Notes under the pieces: model-generated
Databases searched by the model: none
Told to the model about the DNA's origin: nothing
Seen by the model: only the letters and a program-made list of their open reading frames with translations
From: Linum tenue
Taxonomy: Eukaryota > Streptophyta > Magnoliopsida > Malpighiales > Linaceae
Reading direction: 5' to 3'
DNA: 64,000 nt
Assembly: GCA_946122785.1 (NCBI GenBank)
Contig: CAMGYJ010000005.1
Coordinates: 68,832,200 to 68,896,199, forward strand
Program-made: the position numbers and the translations under genes
Shown here: piece by piece, positions 21,736 to 32,752 of the stretch
How positions within the stretch are numbered: the first letter of the stretch is position 1
Layout of the letters: each line of letters begins with the position of its first letter

Positions 21736-22062
21736 ATGACCCGGAGTAACACGACACCTTTGCTACCACTTGACGAGGACATAAACCGAACTCTCCTGCT
21801 CCTAGCAAGGGAGATAGAGCTAGCAGAGGAAAGGAGAAGGAGTGAAGGAAGGGGACAACAATTGGGTCCCGATGTTATTTGAGAAGAAGTTGAATAAGTG
21901 AAAGTTGAACCCGTTGTAGGAGTAGAAATGGCGCGAAACCAAAGACAAGATGGAGCTGCCCAAGCTTGTCAGCTAAACGATGTGGCGGAGGAAGAGGAAG
22001 CCCCGAGGACAATGTGGTACTATATAGCCATACGGCCGTAAGACATTCAATCGCCAATCCTA
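21736..22062 (+). pseudogene. gag: gag N-terminal segment of Ath-2
   Basis: It starts MTRSNTTPLLPLDEDINRTL and is parallel to Ath-1 gag. At least three in-frame stops occur before the Copia-3 insertion at 22063. The frame resumes after 29690. The ATG lies six bases after a GTGTGTAG acceptor-like site shared with the sister elements. Confidence 0.82.
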
Positions 22063-22691
22063 TGTTGGACTATGACGTCTCGCTCAAGCAAATGGAAAAT
22101 GACGTCACTTGACATCCCAGTTACGACGTCGTCCTTCAAAGCTCTCACAAAACCAAACCTCTGTCGTTTCATGCTTCTGCACAACGTTTCATCTCCATAA
22201 CCGACCATTATCCAGATCTGATGGCCGTTCGCTTCTCGATCGTCTCTTTCACCGCTTCGCTGCTCTGAAATAGAAAAACACCTCTCTCGAAGCTTGCAGA
22301 AACCATCACCGCCTCTACAGAGAATAATGATGATCACAGCCTTGATCATCATCCTTAGCTAACGGCTATCTTCATCTCGTGTATAAATAGTAGGTTCTTA
22401 TCTCCTTTTAAACTTGGCAGTCTGTAATAGAAACATAGAGAAGTGTCTTCTGTTGCTTTGGGTCCGTGATTTACTTCAGTAGAACAAATCACAGTGTCGT
22501 AGTACTGGGTAGTTTGTTCTTGGGAAGTTTGCGTGTTTGTTCAAAAGAGCCAATTCGTTGGCTTGGCTCTTGTTGTTCTTTTGTGTTCTGTTCTTCAAAA
22601 TAAATAATAGTATCCATTTCAAAAAGGGCTGTTTCTATCGAGTGTGATTGTGTTTACAAAATACATTCTTGATTCACACTCTGATTTCACA
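22063..22691 (+). repeat. 5' LTR of Copia-3
   Basis: 629 bp, TGTTGGACTATGACG .. GATTTCACA, with a TATA box GTATAAATAG at 22381-22390. Confidence 0.95.
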
Positions 22692-22693
22692 AT

Positions 22694-22708
22694 TGGTATC
22701 AGAGCAGG
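22694..22708 (+). promoter_or_regulatory. Primer binding site (initiator tRNA-Met) of Copia-3
   Basis: TGGTATCAGAGCAGG lies two bases after the LTR. Confidence 0.92.
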
Positions 22709-22748
22709 TTCTTTGTCGGATTAACTATCACCAAAGAAGATCAGTAAG

Positions 22749-24344
22749 ATGGCTGGATCATCATCTACACCTGCGTCCTACTCTGCAAATACAAACCCCC
22801 CATGGTTCGATGGGACGGATTACTCTGTTTGGAAGAAAAGGATGAGGATCTACCTAAGAGGAGTCGACGGTGATCTATGGAGCATTGTTCGTAAAGGACC
22901 AATCCCCATGGATGATGACGATGAAGAAAAATGGGAAGACGAGCAGAAGATATCATCCCAACTCGACTCAAGGGCGATGCATCTATTGTTCTCAGCACTG
23001 TCACCTGAAGAAAGAAATCAGGTTGCTCAGTTTAAAACTGCCAAAGAGATTTGGGAATCGTTGCAGACTACTCACGAAGGTACATCTGAGGTAAAGGAAA
23101 GTCGAATTGATGTTTTAATGAATGAATATGAGTCTTTTGAAATGAGTACAGGAGAATCTATCTCTAGTATGTATAAAAGATTCAATGACCTAATTAATAG
23201 GCTGAAAGGGCTAGGTAAATTGTTTGCCACTAAGGACCTAGTTAGAAAAATCTTAAGGAGTCTTCCTAGAGAATGGCTTCCTAAAAGAACAGCTATAGAA
23301 GAGGCAAAAGATCTTAATACTCTATCTATTGAAAGGTTAGCAGGATCACTACTGAGTCATCAAGAAGTAATCACACAAATGAATAAGGAAGATAATAGGA
23401 GGAAAAAGGTGATTGCTTTTAAAGCCCAAGAATATGAAAGTGATCTTGAATGTGATATAAGTGAAGATTTTGAGAGAGAATTTGTTCTCGTTAGTAGAAA
23501 ATTTCATCGAATGTTACGAATGAGAAGAGAGTTCCAAGCAAATAAAGCATATAATGACACAAGAAACTCAGATTTTAGACGAGATAAAGAAGAAAGACCT
23601 GTGTCAAAATATTTTGATAAAGGATTTACAAACAAACATTCGGCAGAAAGGCATAGTCAGATGTTTGCTGACAGAAACTCAGAAGGAAAGGAAAGGTATA
23701 AAGGAGACCAAAGGTCTCCTGTTGAAAAAGATCTGACAATTTGTTATAAGTGTGGAAAGACAGGTCACATGCGATCCAAATGTCCACTTAATAAAGCCAA
23801 AGAGAAGGCGCTTGCAGCATCATGGAGTGATTACAGTTCAGAAGAGGAAGAGGAAGTAAAAAATCTGGCTTATATGGCCTTCGCTGCAAAAGGAGAAGCT
23901 GACTCAGACTCTACTAACTGTGATGATCAGACTTTCCCCACAAGTTATCAGGTAATAAATGACAGTGATTCTGAAAAAAATGATAGCTTTATGTCGAAAA
24001 CAGAATTCCTGCATGTTTTAAGAAATTTACAAGCTGAATGCGATAGACTTAAAAGTAGATACTGCTTGCTTATGACTGATAATCAAGCAATGAAGGAGGA
24101 AATAAATACACTTAAAAGAACTATTAAGTTTCAAGATGAATGTCAGATTAAACTAAATAAGCAGATTTTTTACCTAACTGATGAAAATCAGAAACTAAGG
24201 ACACTGTACAGAGGAACAAATTCAAAGTCTACTGTAAAAAACTTTCAAAGAGAAGCTAAAATCAACTACAACAAGAAGTTTAGGTTTCAAAGAAAGAATG
24301 TCGAGACTAGTACAGTCAAGAAGTATTCCACAATATATACATGA
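22749..24344 (+). pseudogene. gag: gag of Copia-3 (frame lost after a second zinc knuckle)
   Basis: It is open for 531 codons. The N-terminal PWFDGTDYSVWKKRMRIYL and EIWESLQTTHEGTSEVKESR are DUF4219/UBN2 gag blocks. The first zinc knuckle CYKCGKTGHMRSKC is at about residues 332-345. A glutamate- and lysine-rich C-terminal coiled-coil region follows. The frame ends in TGA at 24342, exactly where the first cysteine of a second CX2CX4HX4C knuckle is expected (stop-SHCKRQGHLVKFC follows in frame), so a Cys codon has probably mutated to TGA. Gag builds the particle and binds RNA. Confidence 0.88.
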
Positions 24345-24450
24345 TCACACTGTAAAAGACAAGGTCACTTAGTAAAATTCTGTTATGATCTGAGGAAACC
24401 TTCTGAATATAGATCCTTCTGGGTACCAAAATGTACTAATGTCTGATTGA

Positions 24451-25521
24451 TTGCAGAGACAGGGAGAAAATGAGAACATTTGGTTCTTGGATAGTGGTTG
24501 CTCCCACCACATGACAGGTAGACAAGATCTGTTTTCTTCTCTCACATACAAGAAAGGAGGTAAAGTAGTTTTTGGTGATGATAGAGTAGGAATAATTATG
24601 GGAACTGGTACTATTGGTAAAAGTCCATTTCCTGTTGTCAATAATGTGATGTTTGTTAAAGGTCTAAAACACAATCTTCTCTCTATCAGTCAACTGTGTT
24701 GTGCTGAAAACAAAGTAATATTTGAAGCTGATTCATGTCAAATTATCAGAATAAATGACAACAAAATGCTGTTTAGTGGAACTAAGAAAAACAACATGTA
24801 TGTGGTAAACTTGAACAGTCTGGAAGCCTTCAATGAAACTTGCTTTCAAGCTATTTCTCTTGATCTTGAAATGCTATGGCACAGAAAGTTAGGACCTGTT
24901 TGTCTTTCAAAACTCTCAAGAACAAAGTCTGCCAGAGGTATTCCTAGACTAAAAGACAATTCAAAATTTTTCTGTGAAGCATGTGTAAGTGGAAAATTAG
25001 CCAAAAAGAACTTTAAGTCAAAAAGGGATATCACTACTACTCAACCATATGAACTAATACATATGGATCTGTTTGTACCTACAAACGTAGCAAGTCTTGG
25101 AGGGAAGTCATATGCATTTGTTTTAGTTGATGATTTCTCTAGATTCACTTGGGTATATCTGCTTGCGTCAAAAGATGAGGCTTTTGCAAAATTCAAAATG
25201 TTTGTGCATACTGTGCTAAATGAATCAGATAACGGAATAAAATCAATTAGGAGTGATAATGGAGGTGAATTCATATCTGATCAGTTTAGTGACCTATGTA
25301 ATGATAAGGGTATAAACCACACATTCTCTACACCTAGGACACCACAGCAAAATGGTGTAGTAGAAAGAAAAAATAGAACAATCATTGAGATAGCCAGAAC
25401 TATGCTTTTAGAATACAATTCACCAAATTTCCTATGGGGGGAAGCTGTAATGACTGCAGTATACATTATTAACAGGGTATTAATTAGAAAAACTCTAGAA
25501 AAAACCCCTATGAGATCCTAA
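24451..25521 (+). pseudogene. pol: Protease-integrase segment of Copia-3
   Basis: Protease: FLDSGCSHHMTG near residue 10 keeps the D-S-G active site. The GAG-pre-integrase zinc-binding region reads LWHRKLG .. CEACVSGK. Integrase shows HMDLFVP, RSDNGGEF and QNGVVERKNR, so the D,D,E triad is complete. The frame differs from gag. It ends at a stop at 25519 caused by a one-base indel near 25508; the proper continuation ([23 protein letters not shown]) follows in another frame to 25727. Confidence 0.9.
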
Positions 25522-27545
25522 AGCAAAAAACTCCAAATCTTGGGTATTTTCATCCTTTCGGATGCAAATGTTTCATTTTAAACACAAAAGATCATCTTTA
25601 TAAGTTTGATGCAAAGTCAGATGCAGCTATCTTTCTTGGATACTCAACAAGAGGACAGGCCTACCGAGTATATAACCTTAAGACAAAAAGAGTTGAAGAA
25701 TCAGTATTTGTAAAATTTGATGAGTCCATGTCCACTGACAAAGTTATTTCAGAGAGTATAGACCTCTTATTTCCTATAATAAACAAAGAAGGAGAAGCTG
25801 AGCAGGAGGAAGACCTCTCAGGAAGAAGCAAGGACATTCACAAGGAAGAAACTAAAAACGAACTAGAAGAAGAAAGCAGAAGAAATGCTCCTGCACACAT
25901 ACAGAAAAGACATCCACCTTCCCAAAGCATTGGAAATCTCAATGATGGAATGCACACGAGAGGTAAGTATCACCCAGGTCAGTATGCACTTATCTCTCTA
26001 CTTGAACCTAAAAATTATAAGGAAGCCTTAACTGATGATGAATGGGTAAATGCTATGCAAGAGGAATTGTTGCAATTTGCTAGATTAAGAGTCTGGGAAT
26101 TAGTTCCAAGACCGTTAGGTCAATTAATAATTGGAACTAGGTGGGTGTTTAGAAATAAAACTGATGAGGAAGGGATTGTAACAAAAAACAAGGCCAGACT
26201 GGTGGCACAAGGATATAGTCAGGAGGAAGGAATTGATTTTGAAGAATCCTTCGCCCCTGTAGCTAGGATTGAGTCAATTAGGCTCCTATGTGCTCATGCA
26301 TGTTATATGAAGATACCTTTGTTCCAAATGGATGTAAAAAGTGCATTTTTAAACAGTGAGATTAAGGAAGAAGTCTATGTGAGTCAACCCCCAGGTTTTG
26401 TCAATCATGAATTTCCAGATCATGTTTATAAGCTGTCAAAGGCATTGTATGGACTAAAACAAGCCCCTAGAGCTTGGTTTGACAAGTTGTCTGCTTTCCT
26501 AATCAGTAAAGGATTTGTGCAAGGGAATGTTGATAAAACTTTGTTTATAAAAAGGGAAAAAACAGACACATTGATTGTACAAATATATGTTGATGATATT
26601 GTGTTTGGATCTACTAATCCTACTATGTGTTCCGAGTTTTGTGATTCCATGAAATCAGAATTCGAGATGAGTATGATGGGAGAGCTCTCTCATTTTCTTG
26701 GTCTACAAATTAAGCAAACCAAATCAGGTATGTTTATAAGTCAAACAAAGTACATTGAGACAATGCTTAAGAAATATGGTTTAAACTCAGTGAATGGTAG
26801 TCCTACCCCTATGGCCACTAATCTTAAACTAGATAAAGATGAGTCTGGGATTCCTTTCTGTGAAAAGAAGTATAGAGGGATGATTGGATCCCTTCTCTAC
26901 CTAACTGCTAGTCGCCCAGATATCCAGTATAGTGTAGGCTTGTGTGCAAGATTTCAAGCAAATCCTAAGGAAAGTCATTTTAAAGCAGTAAAACGAATTT
27001 TTAGATATCTCAAGAGCACTTGTCAAGTAGGATTATGGTATCCTATAACTGACTCGTTTGAGCTCATAGGATACAGTGATTCAGATTTTGGTGGGAGCCT
27101 TACAGATAGAAAAAGTACCTCAGGAGGTATTCAATTTCTTGGTCCAGCTCTTGTGTCTTGGTTTAGCAAGAAACAAGCTGCTGTTGCATTATCCACTACC
27201 GAGGAAGAATACATGGCTGCTGGAAGTTGTTGCACTCAACTTATGTGGATGAAAGCTCAGCTTTCTGATTATGGTTTCAATTTTCATAATATACCTGTAT
27301 GTTGTGATAACACTAGCACAATTTGCATGACTAAAAACCCTGTCCAACATTCCAGAACCAAACATATAGAAATAAAATATCACTTTATACGAGATTTAGT
27401 TCAAGCTGGACACATTAATCTTCTTTTTGTGTCCACTGAGCTACAACTAGCTGATCTCTTTACAAAACCTCTATCTGGAGACCGTTTCCTACAGCTGTGT
27501 ACTGAGATTGGGCTGAAATCCCTTGAAGAAATAAAAAATCTCTAA
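25522..27545 (+). pseudogene. pol: Integrase C-terminus, RT and RNase H of Copia-3
   Basis: Integrase C-terminal sequence runs from 25522 into an ATG-led open frame at 25728 (605 codons). RT motifs are [25 protein letters not shown] and YVDD at residues 287-290 (26586-26597). RNase H motifs are [35 protein letters not shown] and LADLFTKPL. The wording ([26 protein letters not shown]) is that of the Sire/Maximus clade. RT and RNase H look catalytically complete; only the upstream frameshift separates them from integrase. Confidence 0.92.
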
Positions 27546-27720
27546 AAAGCTGACGAAGCTATCAGCTGTTTACTGCTCTAGACGTTTTGTGCTTAGTAAC
27601 TAGTAAAAACCTGACTAATTACGGCTCATGCGTGCTTTCTTTTAAAACAAATTGAATCATTACTTCCACTTTTTACAGAAGAAACTCTTCGTCTCCCTTC
27701 TGCTATCCAAGCCCCTCTCC

Positions 27721-27729
27721 TATTTAAAG
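27721..27729 (+). promoter_or_regulatory. TATA-like box ahead of Copia-3 ORF3
   Basis: TATTTAAAG lies 67 bases before the ORF3 ATG, followed by a pyrimidine-rich leader and ACAAACATG, a good plant start context. It is far from both LTRs, so it could drive ORF3 independently. Confidence 0.4.
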
Positions 27730-27795
27730 TCTCCCTCTTCCTTCTGTTCTCTTCACTTAGCGTGCAAAGCATATCAAAAAAACTCTCCCACAAAC

Positions 27796-28800
27796 ATGAG
27801 TGATTCTCTTCCCAGACCTTTTCGCTTTGATGGACTGGTGCACACCTATCCTGGCTACATGTTTCATGAGCCAGTTGTGATCAACCATCATCGCCATCTC
27901 CAACACTTTGAAAATAGAAGACTCCACCACATTACCCAACTCGACCCATATGAGTTCAATCTTTACAAGTTCGACATTGTGTCTCTCATTGAAGGGCTGG
28001 GGTGGGATTTTCTGCTTCGACAGCCACTGCATCCTGCCTGTCCTGGGGCTGTCAAGTATTTTTATTCAAATCTTCAAAGCCAAGGAGTCAGCACCAGATG
28101 CTTCTCAACTGTGGTCTATGGTCATTTACTGACCATCCCTGTAGCAGCACTAAGCGGGATATTAGGTTTCCCCACTCAAGGGAATGACATTGCTCATCCC
28201 TCTGAGTTCTGGAAACATGAGTTCAAGCTCCCTGTTGAGTATGGGAACTTCTCAATCGAGCCAACTGGTGGCTCAGATGTTCCTATTCCCATTGAATGGC
28301 TGCCTCCAAGACTCAGGGTCTTCCATCACTTCATCACTCATGTGTTTTTCCCTCGTTCCTTCAACCTTGACCGAGTGCTGCCCATGGATCTTTGGATCAT
28401 CTCAAGTGCTACTGCTGGGAGAAAGCTGGACTTCTGCTCCCTCCTGTTTTCAAACCTCCTACCTGTAGGAGATGAGCACTATCAAGGACTGCTTCCTTTT
28501 GGGTCCCTGATCACTAGAATGCTTATAAATCTTGGAGTAGACCTGTCTGACCTCCGCAGCATCTCCTCTACCATGTACGTGAGCGCGCTCAACGTGCTCA
28601 TGGTCCTCGACCTCCCTACTGATATTTCTCCTCCTCCTCCTCTCCCCTCTACCTCTATTCTTGGACCTCGTCCAAATCTGCCCTCTACCAAAAAGGCCAG
28701 GTCTGCTGGTGAATCAAGCAAGGGTGGTAACTTGGTGTTCACCGTGTCTGAAGGAGATTCCTCTTCGGATGATTCTGCTGCTTCTGCTCCTCCCTCCTAA
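27796..28800 (+). CDS. ORF3 of Copia-3, accessory protein with ATHILA-ORF2-like motifs
   Basis: It is intact at 334 codons from MSDSLPRPFRFDGL. An upstream in-frame ATG at 27652 exists, but that segment overlaps the TATA-like box. Visible blocks are LGWDFLL (W70), AVKYFYSNL (FY 89-90), a G.L.IPVAALSGILGFP block (109-126), LPPRLRVFHHF (HH 177-178), LPFGSLITRML (LITR 238-241), and a serine- and acid-rich tail. The order and spacing parallel the Athila ORF2 at 57466 (W60, FY78, HH171, LITR231). It resembles the 'putative plant transposon protein' domain family. No signal peptide or membrane segment is clear, so an envelope role is not supported. The function is unknown. Confidence 0.75.
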   Translation: MSDSLPRPFRFDGLVHTYPGYMFHEPVVINHHRHLQHFENRRLHHITQLDPYEFNLYKFDIVSLIEGLGWDFLLRQPLHPACPGAVKYFYSNLQSQGVSTRCFSTVVYGHLLTIPVAALSGILGFPTQGNDIAHPSEFWKHEFKLPVEYGNFSIEPTGGSDVPIPIEWLPPRLRVFHHFITHVFFPRSFNLDRVLPMDLWIISSATAGRKLDFCSLLFSNLLPVGDEHYQGLLPFGSLITRMLINLGVDLSDLRSISSTMYVSALNVLMVLDLPTDISPPPPLPSTSILGPRPNLPSTKKARSAGESSKGGNLVFTVSEGDSSSDDSAASAPPS

Positions 28801-28814
28801 AAGTTCTTGTTGTC

Positions 28815-29060
28815 AGGGGGAACTTCTTTAATTTCTTTAGATCGTTTGCAATGAATGCCACTGCTTGGCAGTAGTTTAGGGGGAACTAGTTAGTACTATT
28901 TCCTTGGCTTATGTTTTCTTTAGCTGTTCTGAGTATAATCAGGACTTATTTTGAATGTACCCCTGTTGCATCTTCAATGAAAATTTCAGTTTGTTTTTCG
29001 AAGGAGTGCTGCTGCGTGTTGTTTGTTTTTGTTTCAGGTGCCTCTCGGACGAAGGGGGAA
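28815..29060 (+). promoter_or_regulatory. Three AGGGGGAA polypurine tracts of Copia-3
   Basis: AGGGGGAA occurs at 28815-28822, 28878-28885 and 29053-29060. The last, three bases before the 3' LTR, is the expected plus-strand primer. The two upstream copies, just after ORF3, may be extra priming sites. Confidence 0.7.
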
Positions 29061-29062
29061 AT

Positions 29063-29690
29063 TGTTGGACTATGACGTCTCGCTCAAGAAAATGGAAAAC
29101 GACGTCACTTGACATCCCAGTTACGACGTCGTCCTTCAAAGCTCTCACAAAACCAAACCTCTGTCGTTTCATGCTTCTGCACAACGTTTCATCTCCATAA
29201 CCGACCATTATCCAGATCTGCTGCCGTTCGCTTCTCGATCGTCTCTTTCACCGCTTCGCTGCTCTGAAATAGAAAAACACCTCTCTCGAAGCTTGCAGAA
29301 ACCATCACCGCCTCTACAGAGACTAATGATGATCACAGCCTTGATCATCATCCTTAGCTAACGGCTATCTTCATCTCGTGTATAAATAGTAGGTTCTTAT
29401 CTCCTTTTAAACTTGGCAGTCTGTAATAGAAACATAGAGAAGTGTCTTCTGTTGCTTTGGGTCCGTGATTTACTTCAGTAGAACAAATCACAGTGTCGTA
29501 GTACTGGGTAGTTTGTTCTTGGGAAGTTTGCGTGTTTGTTCAAAAGAGCCAATTCGTTGGCTTGGCTCTTGTTGTTCTTTTGTGTTCTGTTCTTCAAAAT
29601 AAATAATAGTATCCATTTCAAAAAGGGTTGTTTCTATCGAGTGTGATTGTGTTTACAAAATACATTCTTGATTCACACTCTGATTTCACA
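29063..29690 (+). repeat. 3' LTR of Copia-3
   Basis: 628 bp, partner of 22063-22691, followed by the TCCTA target repeat. Confidence 0.95.
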
Positions 29691-29788
29691 TCCTACACCC
29701 TCCAGTGGCGGCAAACAATTTCGAGATCAAGCCGGCTCTAGTGCCTGTAATACAGAGAAATGCTTTGTTCCATGGCCTTGAGAGCGAG
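29691..29788 (+). pseudogene. gag: gag segment of Ath-2 between Copia-3 and Ath-3
   Basis: It reads ILHPPVAANNFEIKPALV and then RNALFHGLE, matching Ath-1 gag (ILHPPVAGNNFEIKPALV). It is cut by Ath-3 at GCGAG. Confidence 0.85.
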
Positions 29789-31162
29789 TGATGACTTGAT
29801 ATTTACACATGTTTTTGTCCACCATTCTTGTACTATTTGAGCCTCGTATCTCGTGTGTTTAGGCTGATTTCACGTTAGGTTGTTCTTGTTTGTGATATTT
29901 CGGGCCCTAGTACGTGAAGGAAGGTTTGGGAACGAGTTCGGGGTTGATTGGACGAAGTTGGGACGTTTGACGAAAAGCTGAGGAAACCACACGACCAGAC
30001 CTAAATTCCACATGGCTGTGTGACTTGGCCGTGTGGAACTCCTTTTGCGGCGGGCAAAGCCACACTGGCCGTGTAAGGGCCCTTTTTGGCCGTGTGGGAT
30101 TTCCAGAGTTCACACGGGCAGACCTAAATTCCACACGGTCGTGTGGTTTTTGCCGTGTAGCGTACCTGGAGTCACTAAATCGAACGTGGCATTTTGGAGA
30201 GCCACACGGGCAAACCTAAATTTCACACGGCCGTGTGATAGGATAGAACTGGGTTTTTAACCTAATTTCGGGTCTTTGAAGAGGAGGAATCGATTTTTAG
30301 AGCTAGAAACAGAGTCCTAGAGAGAGAAAGTGCGAAGAATACACCCTAGATGTGATTTTGGAGCTGGGTTTCATCAATCAAGCTTGGATTTCATCCTTGG
30401 AGTGAAGATTATCATCCCAAAGCAGATTCTTCCCATCTTGATGAGTATGACTGCTTTGTTTTCTGTTTTCCTCTCTCTCTCTCTCTCTCTATGGAGTAGA
30501 ACCCTCTCTCACTTGGATATGAGGAACCCTAGTTCCATGTGTTAGGGATATCGATTGTAATGACGTTTAGTTGTGATACTACTTGATTATAATCGATTGA
30601 AGTGTTTTGATTGAGTCAATTGAAGCTTGAACATCTTTTCCTGATTTCTGCTGTAACCTGAGATAGATAGAATCTTATTAGGTTATTAGAGCTTCTTACG
30701 AGAGTTAGTCTATTCACTGCTTAGTACTGGAATCCAATTCCAGTAGTGGAGTTCTGTGTTTATTGCCTCAACAGTCTATCCCGGTGAAGGCTAGTCGTCT
30801 GCCGGTTAGTCTATCTGAGAGGGCTTGGTCAGCTTAAGAGATTCCAAGCTACTGTCGGATCTTCCGCAGTTTAATCAACAGTAAATCAACCTAAGGTAAG
30901 TACAACTTTGACCTACTAAGGAGCTAGGGGGACTCATTCCCGGGTGACTCTTCCCATGCTTAAGAACTTCGAACCATTTCCTGCTTTCTTACTGCTTTTG
31001 CTTAAAATCACATTCACTCAAGTTAGTCGGCTAGATAATAGATAATCACGGAGTATGCAGTATATTTAGACCTCGGGTTGATAAATAGAACTTGCCACTA
31101 TTCTGCATTTCCAAACCGTGATTACACTTGGTCACAGTTTGGTGTTGAGTTTTAGCTTGTCA
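29789..31162 (+). repeat. 5' LTR of Ath-3
   Basis: 1374 bp, TGATGACTTGATATTTAC .. TAGCTTGTCA. It carries a cluster of CACGGCCGTG-type palindromes at about 29985-30240 and a (CT)10 run at 30471-30490 ahead of ATGGAGTAGAACCCT. Confidence 0.92.
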
Positions 31163-31168
31163 AGTTTT

Positions 31169-31186
31169 TGGCGTCGTTGCCGGGGA
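31169..31186 (+). promoter_or_regulatory. Primer binding site (tRNA-Asp) of Ath-3
   Basis: TGGCGTCGTTGCCGGGGA, one mismatch from the tRNA-Asp complement, lies six bases after the LTR. Confidence 0.88.
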
Positions 31187-31308
31187 ACTCTAGGTTATTG
31201 TAGAAATGTGAAACTCTGTTACTTTAGCATTTACTTTTATGCATCCTCTCTTCCCCCCCCCCTGCTTTTCACTTGGGTATTTTGTTTTTGTTGGTGCAGA
31301 TCTGATAC

Positions 31309-32531
31309 ATGGATCCTCATGGCTTCTCCAACCATTGGGGGTATCCACCACCACCCAAGTGGTATGACCCCGAGACTTCTTGGAGCAACCAACGAGGAGA
31401 AGACTATGGAGTCGGGTTTCAGTACCAACCCCCTACTACGAAGAACAATCAAACCCTTGAGTATTTCAAGAACAATCTCATTATCAAGAAGAATTTCTCC
31501 CACAACTAGAAGGGTTATCAAATCTTGATTTAGCCACAACCCTCACGGGCCATCCGGCAAAGGCATGCTACGCTCCACACCCAAATCCAAACTATCACTT
31601 GAGGCTTCTCGTGGAGCAGATTGCTCGAGTACCTGAGAGATCCTTTCCCGAGATGGATTCTCATATCCAGGCCATTGCCCAAATTGACTTCTCCTTTCCC
31701 CATGAAACAGAGGATACCCTTCGGAGCATAAAGAAGCACATAGAGGTCATTGAGAAAGCTTGTGCATAGTTTTCTCAAGACAACCTTTATGCTGCCATAC
31801 AAGTAGAGGAGGAGGAAGAAGAAGGCAATCATGAGGATGTTGAGGAGCATACAAAAGTTGTCACGGAAAGCTCCCATGATAATCATGATCAAGTGTATCC
31901 TCAGGTGGTAGATCACAATTTTCCCCATTTCCGCTCTGACATGTTGGGCCCGAGCAAGGAGATGCAAGATTATCTCATTGAAGAAATTACATGGCGACTT
32001 GCTCTCCAACCAATGCTAGAAGAAGAAGAAGAGCGAGAAAGGGTGAGGGAAGAAGTTGTGGAGGATGAGGAAGAAAGCAAAGAAGAGGAAGTTCTTGATC
32101 TTTTCCAATGGGAGATACCAAATTTTGAAGAAGGAAGGGGAGTTGAAAAAGCAATTTGCGTCCAGGCTGAGGATGAAGTTGAGGTGGAAGAGGCTTGCAC
32201 CGGCCATGAGTTACATGTGATATCTCCACCAAACTTCATGGAGCTGCTTGGTAAGGACCCATTTGTAGTGTCTTTTTGCCAGACCAAGACCACATCAACA
32301 TCGATCCCTATTGGTGGATGCGATGGTGGTCAATCGATGGTATCTTATCTGGTTTGGGGCAATGAGACAAGAGAAGATGCGAAGGAGAGGTCTCGAGAGT
32401 GGAGACTTCATCTTCCTCAAGGCCATGAGCCATCTTCATCACCTATCACATCCCCTGCTCGTGACTTGAGACTCTACCTCATTAATGAGAACCTCAATTT
32501 CAAAGAGGTTTTGGGGTGGATCGAGACTTAG
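31309..32531 (+). pseudogene. Acidic coiled-coil-like ORF of Ath-3, family not recognised
   Basis: The start MDPHGFSNHWGYPPPPKWYD follows an acceptor-like TTGGTGCAG. A frameshift near 31460 moves the reading to a second frame (FLPQLEGLSNLDLATT), which stays open to 32531 except for a TAG at about 31768. The middle is strongly acidic with runs of Glu (near 31808 and 32022-32090) and probably helical. The end reads DLRLYLINENLNFKEVLGW. There is no zinc knuckle, protease or polymerase motif. It occupies the place of gag-pol. It could be a diverged gag or a captured host fragment; I cannot assign a function. Confidence 0.6.
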
Positions 32532-32551
32532 GAGCCACCGTTCGGCTCACG

Positions 32552-32582
32552 ACGATAAAGAAGCGCTTGTGGGGAGGCAACC
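32552..32582 (+). other. Conserved post-coding block of Ath-3
   Basis: GCGCTTGTGGGGAGGCAACCC preceded by ACGATAAAGAA. The same block follows the gag-pro region in Ath-1 (about 16435-16460 minus), Ath-2 (40694-40714) and Ath-4 (46220-46243). I recognise the wording from Athila/Calypso-type elements, where it follows pol. Confidence 0.65.
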
Positions 32583-32752
32583 CCGCCAAGGTTTGTTTTC
32601 CATTCATTTGTTTTTGGTTTGTCCACTTGGAACTATGGTTTCTATCACCCAGTGTGTTTTGCTGACTCTAGCCCTACTGACTGGTCCCATTTCCAGTCCC
32701 CCGACAGTCTTTATTCCCGGTAACATTGTTCCCCTTATCTTTCCCTCTGCTC

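Larger units (their letters stand above)
22063..29690 (+). mobile_element. Copia-3: Sire-like Ty1/Copia element with a third ORF
   Basis: The element is 7628 bp. LTRs are 22063-22691 and 29063-29690, with a perfect TSD TCCTA (22058-22062, 29691-29695). It has a tRNA-Met primer site and a polypurine tract. By eye the LTRs differ at roughly five substitutions plus one indel, so this is a young insertion. Coding order is gag, protease-integrase, RT-RNase H, then an extra intact ORF between RNase H and the 3' LTR, as in the Sire/Maximus lineage. It sits in the gag of Ath-2. Confidence 0.95.

Noticed and set aside
22749..27545. Copia-3 gag-pol as an active, intact polyprotein
   Set aside because: The TGA at 24342 and frame changes near 24400 and 25508 break it, although RT and RNase H motifs are complete.
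27796..28800. Copia-3 ORF3 as a retroviral-type envelope gene
   Set aside because: No signal peptide, transmembrane segment or furin-like site is visible; position alone suggested env.
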